Source of the DNA: Hydrogenophilales bacterium
GTDB taxonomy: Bacteria > Pseudomonadota > Gammaproteobacteria > Burkholderiales > Thiobacteraceae
Direction of reading: 5' to 3'
DNA: 64,000 nt
Assembly: GCA_016235775.1 (NCBI GenBank)
Contig: JACRIU010000052.1
Location: 1-64,000, forward strand
Shown here: in pieces, positions 60,531-64,000 of the stretch
Position numbering within the stretch: position 1 is the stretch's first letter
Layout of the letters: every line of letters starts with the position of its first letter
Program-made: the position numbers and the translations under genes
The notes under the pieces: model-generated
Databases searched by the model: none
Told to the model about the DNA's origin: nothing
Seen by the model: the letters and a program-made list of their open reading frames with translations, nothing else

Positions 60531-62759
60531 TTGTCAACGAAACATAAAACACCGAAGCTGGCCGCGATCCGTTTAAAGGACCCGCATTTTGAACGTGAGC
60601 AGGCTAAATACGGCGATGCCTTACCCAGCCGCGAATACATGCTGGAGCTGCTTGCGCAGCAAGGCGTGCCGATGCCGCCCGAAGATTTTGCGAAGCTGCT
60701 CGCGATTCGGCCCGATGAAATGGAATTTTTTGCGCGCCGAATCGGCGCGATGGAGCGCGCCGGACTACTGATGCGCAACCGCAAGGGCGCCTTGTGCATG
60801 GTCGAAAAGCTGCATTTGATCCCCGGCATCGTGCAAGGCCACCCCGACGGTTTCGGCTTTTTGGTTCCGGATGCCGGGGGAGATGATCTGTTCCTTTCCT
60901 CGCGCGAGATGGAGAGAGTGCTGCATGGCGACCGGATCGTGGCGCGCCAAATCGGCCTCGACCGGCGCGGACGGCCCGAAGCGGCGATTGTCGAAATATT
61001 GCAACGCGCAAACAGCAAAGTGGTCGGGCGTCTGGTCGAGGCGCGCGGCATCGCCTTAGTGGTGCCGGAGAATAAACGCATCAACCAAGACATTCTGGTC
61101 GAGCCGGGTGCGAAGCACAAAGCCAAACCCGGCCAAGTTGTGATCGTTGAAATCATCAAGCAGCCGGATCGCCATGCGCAACCCATCGGCCGCATCGTGG
61201 AAGTGCTGGGCAACTATGCCGACCCCGGCATGGAAATCGAAATCGCATTGCGCAAACATGATTTGCCGCATGCGTTCTCCGCCGAGGTCGAGCGCCTGGC
61301 GAAGAAATTCCCCAAGGGGGTGCGTAAGCTGGATTTGGAAGGGCGCGAAGATGTGCGCGACTTGCCGCTGGTCACCATCGACGGCGAAACCGCGCGCGAT
61401 TTCGACGACGCCGTGTATTGCGAGAAAAAATTGCGCGGCTGGCGTTTGCTGGTCGCCATCGCCGATGTGAGCCACTATGTCACGCCGAATGACGCCTTGG
61501 ATGTCGAAGCCCTGAGCCGGGGCAACTCGGTCTATTTCCCGCGCCGCGTGATTCCGATGCTGCCGGAAGAGTTATCCAACGGCCTGTGCTCGCTCAATCC
61601 CCTCGTTGATCGGCTGTGCATGGTGTGCGATATGGACATCTCCGCCAGCGGCGAGATCAGGGGCTATCGTTTCTATCCGGCGGTGATGCATTCGCACGCG
61701 CGGCTGACCTACAACAAAGTCTGGGATATGTTGCAGGAGCCAAAAGGCAAGCTGGCGCAAGAATACGGCGGGGTGCTGCCGCATGTGCAAAACTTGTACA
61801 AGCTGTATCAAGCCCTGGCCAAGGCGCGCGGCAAGCGCGGCGCGATCGATTTCGAAACCATCGAAACCCAGATGATCTTCAACGAGCAGGGCAAGATCGA
61901 GCGCATCCAACCCACGCAGCGCAACGACGCGCACCGCCTGATCGAAGAGTGCATGCTGGCGGCCAATGTGTGCGCCTCGGATATTCTGCAAAGCAACAAC
62001 CATCCCGCCTTGTACCGCGTGCATGCAGGCCCCAAGCCGGAAAAACTGGTCATGCTGCGCGACTTTCTCAAAGGCTTCGGCTACAACCTCACCGGCGGCG
62101 ACGAACCGCACGCCAAGGATTTCGCCAAACTATTGGAACAAATCAAAACGCGGCCCGATGCGCAGTTGCTGCAAACCGTGATGTTGCGCTCGCTCAAGCA
62201 AGCGCAATACAGCCCGGAAAATGTCGGGCACTTCGGCCTGGCGTACGAGGCTTACACCCACTTCACCTCGCCCATCCGGCGCTACCCGGACCTGCTGGTG
62301 CATCGCGCGATCAAGGCGGTCGTGCAAAAGAAAACCTACAACCCCGGCAATTGGGTCTCGCTCGGTGCGCATTGCTCCATGACCGAGCGCCGCGCCGACG
62401 ACGCCACACGCGATGTGGAGCAATGGCTCAAGTGCTACTTCATGCAGGATAAGATCGGCGAGGAATTCGACGGCACCATCGCCGGCGTCACCAACTTCGG
62501 CATCTTCGTCGCCCTCGATGGCGTGTACGTCGAAGGCTTGGTGCACGTGACCGAATTGGGCAACGATTACTACCAATTCGACCAGGCGCGGCACGCCCTG
62601 ATCGGCGAGCGCACGCATCATCACTATCGCTTGTCGGATCGCTTGCGCGTCAAAGTCGCGCGCGTCGATCTCGAAACCGCGCGCATCGACTTTACCCTGC
62701 CCGGCGTGAGTGAAGCAGCGGCGCCCGCAAAACCCAGTAAGAAGCGGACAAGAAAATAA
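60531..62759 (+). CDS. rnr: Ribonuclease R
   Basis: RNB domain TIDGETARDFDDAVYCEK, FPRRVIPMLPEELSNGLCSLNP, S1 domain and basic tail; TTG start at 60531 because the ORF-track start lies inside the antisense tRNA. Confidence 0.95.
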   Translation: MSTKHKTPKLAAIRLKDPHFEREQAKYGDALPSREYMLELLAQQGVPMPPEDFAKLLAIRPDEMEFFARRIGAMERAGLLMRNRKGALCMVEKLHLIPGIVQGHPDGFGFLVPDAGGDDLFLSSREMERVLHGDRIVARQIGLDRRGRPEAAIVEILQRANSKVVGRLVEARGIALVVPENKRINQDILVEPGAKHKAKPGQVVIVEIIKQPDRHAQPIGRIVEVLGNYADPGMEIEIALRKHDLPHAFSAEVERLAKKFPKGVRKLDLEGREDVRDLPLVTIDGETARDFDDAVYCEKKLRGWRLLVAIADVSHYVTPNDALDVEALSRGNSVYFPRRVIPMLPEELSNGLCSLNPLVDRLCMVCDMDISASGEIRGYRFYPAVMHSHARLTYNKVWDMLQEPKGKLAQEYGGVLPHVQNLYKLYQALAKARGKRGAIDFETIETQMIFNEQGKIERIQPTQRNDAHRLIEECMLAANVCASDILQSNNHPALYRVHAGPKPEKLVMLRDFLKGFGYNLTGGDEPHAKDFAKLLEQIKTRPDAQLLQTVMLRSLKQAQYSPENVGHFGLAYEAYTHFTSPIRRYPDLLVHRAIKAVVQKKTYNPGNWVSLGAHCSMTERRADDATRDVEQWLKCYFMQDKIGEEFDGTIAGVTNFGIFVALDGVYVEGLVHVTELGNDYYQFDQARHALIGERTHHHYRLSDRLRVKVARVDLETARIDFTLPGVSEAAAPAKPSKKRTRK

Positions 62760-62765
62760 ACAAAT

Positions 62766-62869
62766 ATACTCCCTCTCCCCTCGTGGGAGAGGGCTGGGGA
62801 GAGGGGTAGTGACTATTCTTCACCCTCTCCCCAACCCTCCCCCATCGAGGGGGAGGGAGTTTTTAGTAT
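62766..62869. repeat. Palindromic MITE/REP-like element, inverted copy of the core of 9307..9462
   Basis: Reverse complement ATACTAAAAACTCCCTCCCCCTCGATGGGGGAGGGTTGGGGAGAGGGTGAAGAATAGTCACTACCCCTCTCCCC... matches the 9340-9437 core closely. Confidence 0.78.
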
Positions 62870-62914
62870 TCACAATTTTCTGATCTGATCAGTAATTCGT
62901 GATTAATCACATTT

Positions 62915-63670
62915 TTGAAAGCGCCCCAAGTGTCCACCGAATTCATCTACGGCTTTCACGCCGTGCAAAGCCGTCTGCGTAGCCATCCCGAGAGCGTAGA
63001 AGAGCTTTACGTCGATGCCGAGCGCAAGGATCAACGTGCGCGCAATCTGCTGCAACTCGCAGAAGAACAAAAAGTGCGCGTCTTGCCGGTCGACCGCGCG
63101 CGTCTTGCCGGCATGAGCGGCTTTGCCAATAACCAAGGCTGCGTGGCGCGCGTCAAGCAAATAAAACTCGCCGTGAGCATTGATGATGTGCTGTCGCAAC
63201 TCACCGAGCCGGCGTTGCTGCTGGTGTTGGATGGGGTGCAAGACCCGCACAACTTGGGTGCCTGCATGCGCCTGGCCGATGCCATGGGCGCACATGCAGT
63301 GATTGCGCCGAAAGATCGTGCGGTGGGCCTCAATGCGACGGTACGCAAAGTCGCCTCCGGTGCAGCCGAGGTGCTGCCCTTCATTCCGGTGACCAATCTG
63401 GCGCGTTCCCTGCGCGAGCTAAAAGATCAAGGCATCTGGATCGTCGGTGCAGCGGGCGAGGCCGAGCAAACCCTGTATCAAGCCAAGCTCACCGGCCCCA
63501 TCGCCTGGGTCATGGGCGCGGAAGGCGAGGGCCTGCGCCGCTTGACGCGCGAGCACTGCGACGAGCTGGTGAAGATTCCCATGCTGGGCAGCGTGGATAG
63601 TTTGAATGTTTCCGTCGCGAGCGGGATTTGTTTATTTGAAACGCGACGGCAGCGGCAGGCGGGCGCATAA
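62915..63670 (+). CDS. rlmB: 23S rRNA (guanosine-2'-O)-methyltransferase
   Basis: SpoU family [57 protein letters not shown]. Confidence 0.95.
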   Translation: MKAPQVSTEFIYGFHAVQSRLRSHPESVEELYVDAERKDQRARNLLQLAEEQKVRVLPVDRARLAGMSGFANNQGCVARVKQIKLAVSIDDVLSQLTEPALLLVLDGVQDPHNLGACMRLADAMGAHAVIAPKDRAVGLNATVRKVASGAAEVLPFIPVTNLARSLRELKDQGIWIVGAAGEAEQTLYQAKLTGPIAWVMGAEGEGLRRLTREHCDELVKIPMLGSVDSLNVSVASGICLFETRRQRQAGA

Positions 63671-63749
63671 AAATTTCCCTCCCCGACCCTCCCGCCCTGC
63701 GGGAGCGGGGCTATCTATACAAGCGTGCAATCTGTTGAGCTAGCGTCTC

Positions 63750-63838
63750 CCCCTTTGAAAAAGGGGGAACAAGGGGGATTTAGATGTTGCGCCGACGCTT
63801 CAAAATCCCCCCTAACCCCCCTTTTTTAAAGGGGGGAA
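63750..63838. repeat. CCCCTTT-type palindromic intergenic repeat, copy 4
   Basis: ctccccctttgaaaaagggggaacaagggggattt ... aaaatcccccctaaccccccttttttaaagggggg. Confidence 0.65.
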
Positions 63839-63884
63839 GTGATGTGCAGATACCCATGCTGCGGGAGCGGGGCATTTCTTACCC

Positions 63885-64000
63885 TCAATCCGCAATCGCC
63901 TCATATCGAATCTCAATCACTTCCAATTCCTGCGCGCCGCTCGGGGTGCGCACAATCACCGTGTCACCCACTTGTTTCCCCAGCAGTGCTTTGGCCAGCG
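63885..64000 (-). CDS. greB: Gre-family transcription elongation factor, 3' end (GreB-like)
   Basis: Reverse-strand ALAKALLGKQVGDTVIVRTPSGAQELEVIEIRYEAIAD-stop; truncated by the window edge. Confidence 0.8.
   Translation of the reverse strand, partial: LAKALLGKQVGDTVIVRTPSGAQELEVIEIRYEAIAD

Overview
This window looks like a chromosomal segment of a betaproteobacterium; that assignment is inferred from gene content and order. Most of it is conserved core: nuoM(3' end)-nuoN, accA-tilS, a TRAP transporter, ndk-rlmN-pilW-rodZ-ispG-hisS-yfgM-bamB-der, hfq-hflX-hflK-hflC-hisZ-purA, tRNA-Leu(CAG), rnr, rlmB and the 3' end of greB. Two accessory regions stand out. (i) About 5.6-11.4 kb is a stress island: Hsp20, a DUF2934 coiled-coil protein, a coiled-coil lipoprotein, an accessory GroEL with Ser in place of catalytic Asp52 and no GGM tail, and pncA-pncB. 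(ii) About 11.4-19.3 kb is an island bordered by apparently degenerate DNA. It carries three large ORFs: a ~1198-aa protein with a transthyretin-like N-terminus and no family I recognise, a pre-toxin-TG-like protein with an HNH-like C-terminus, and an M15/extensin-like putative peptidoglycan peptidase. The third ORF has no ATG/GTG/TTG start at its perfect Shine-Dalgarno sequence. Other observations are two genes interrupted by single in-frame TAG codons (a PfkB kinase and a chorismate-lyase-like gene) and several families of palindromic intergenic repeats, including one pair whose 22-bp core is inverted between copies. All calls come from reading the sequence and translations; no database search was run.
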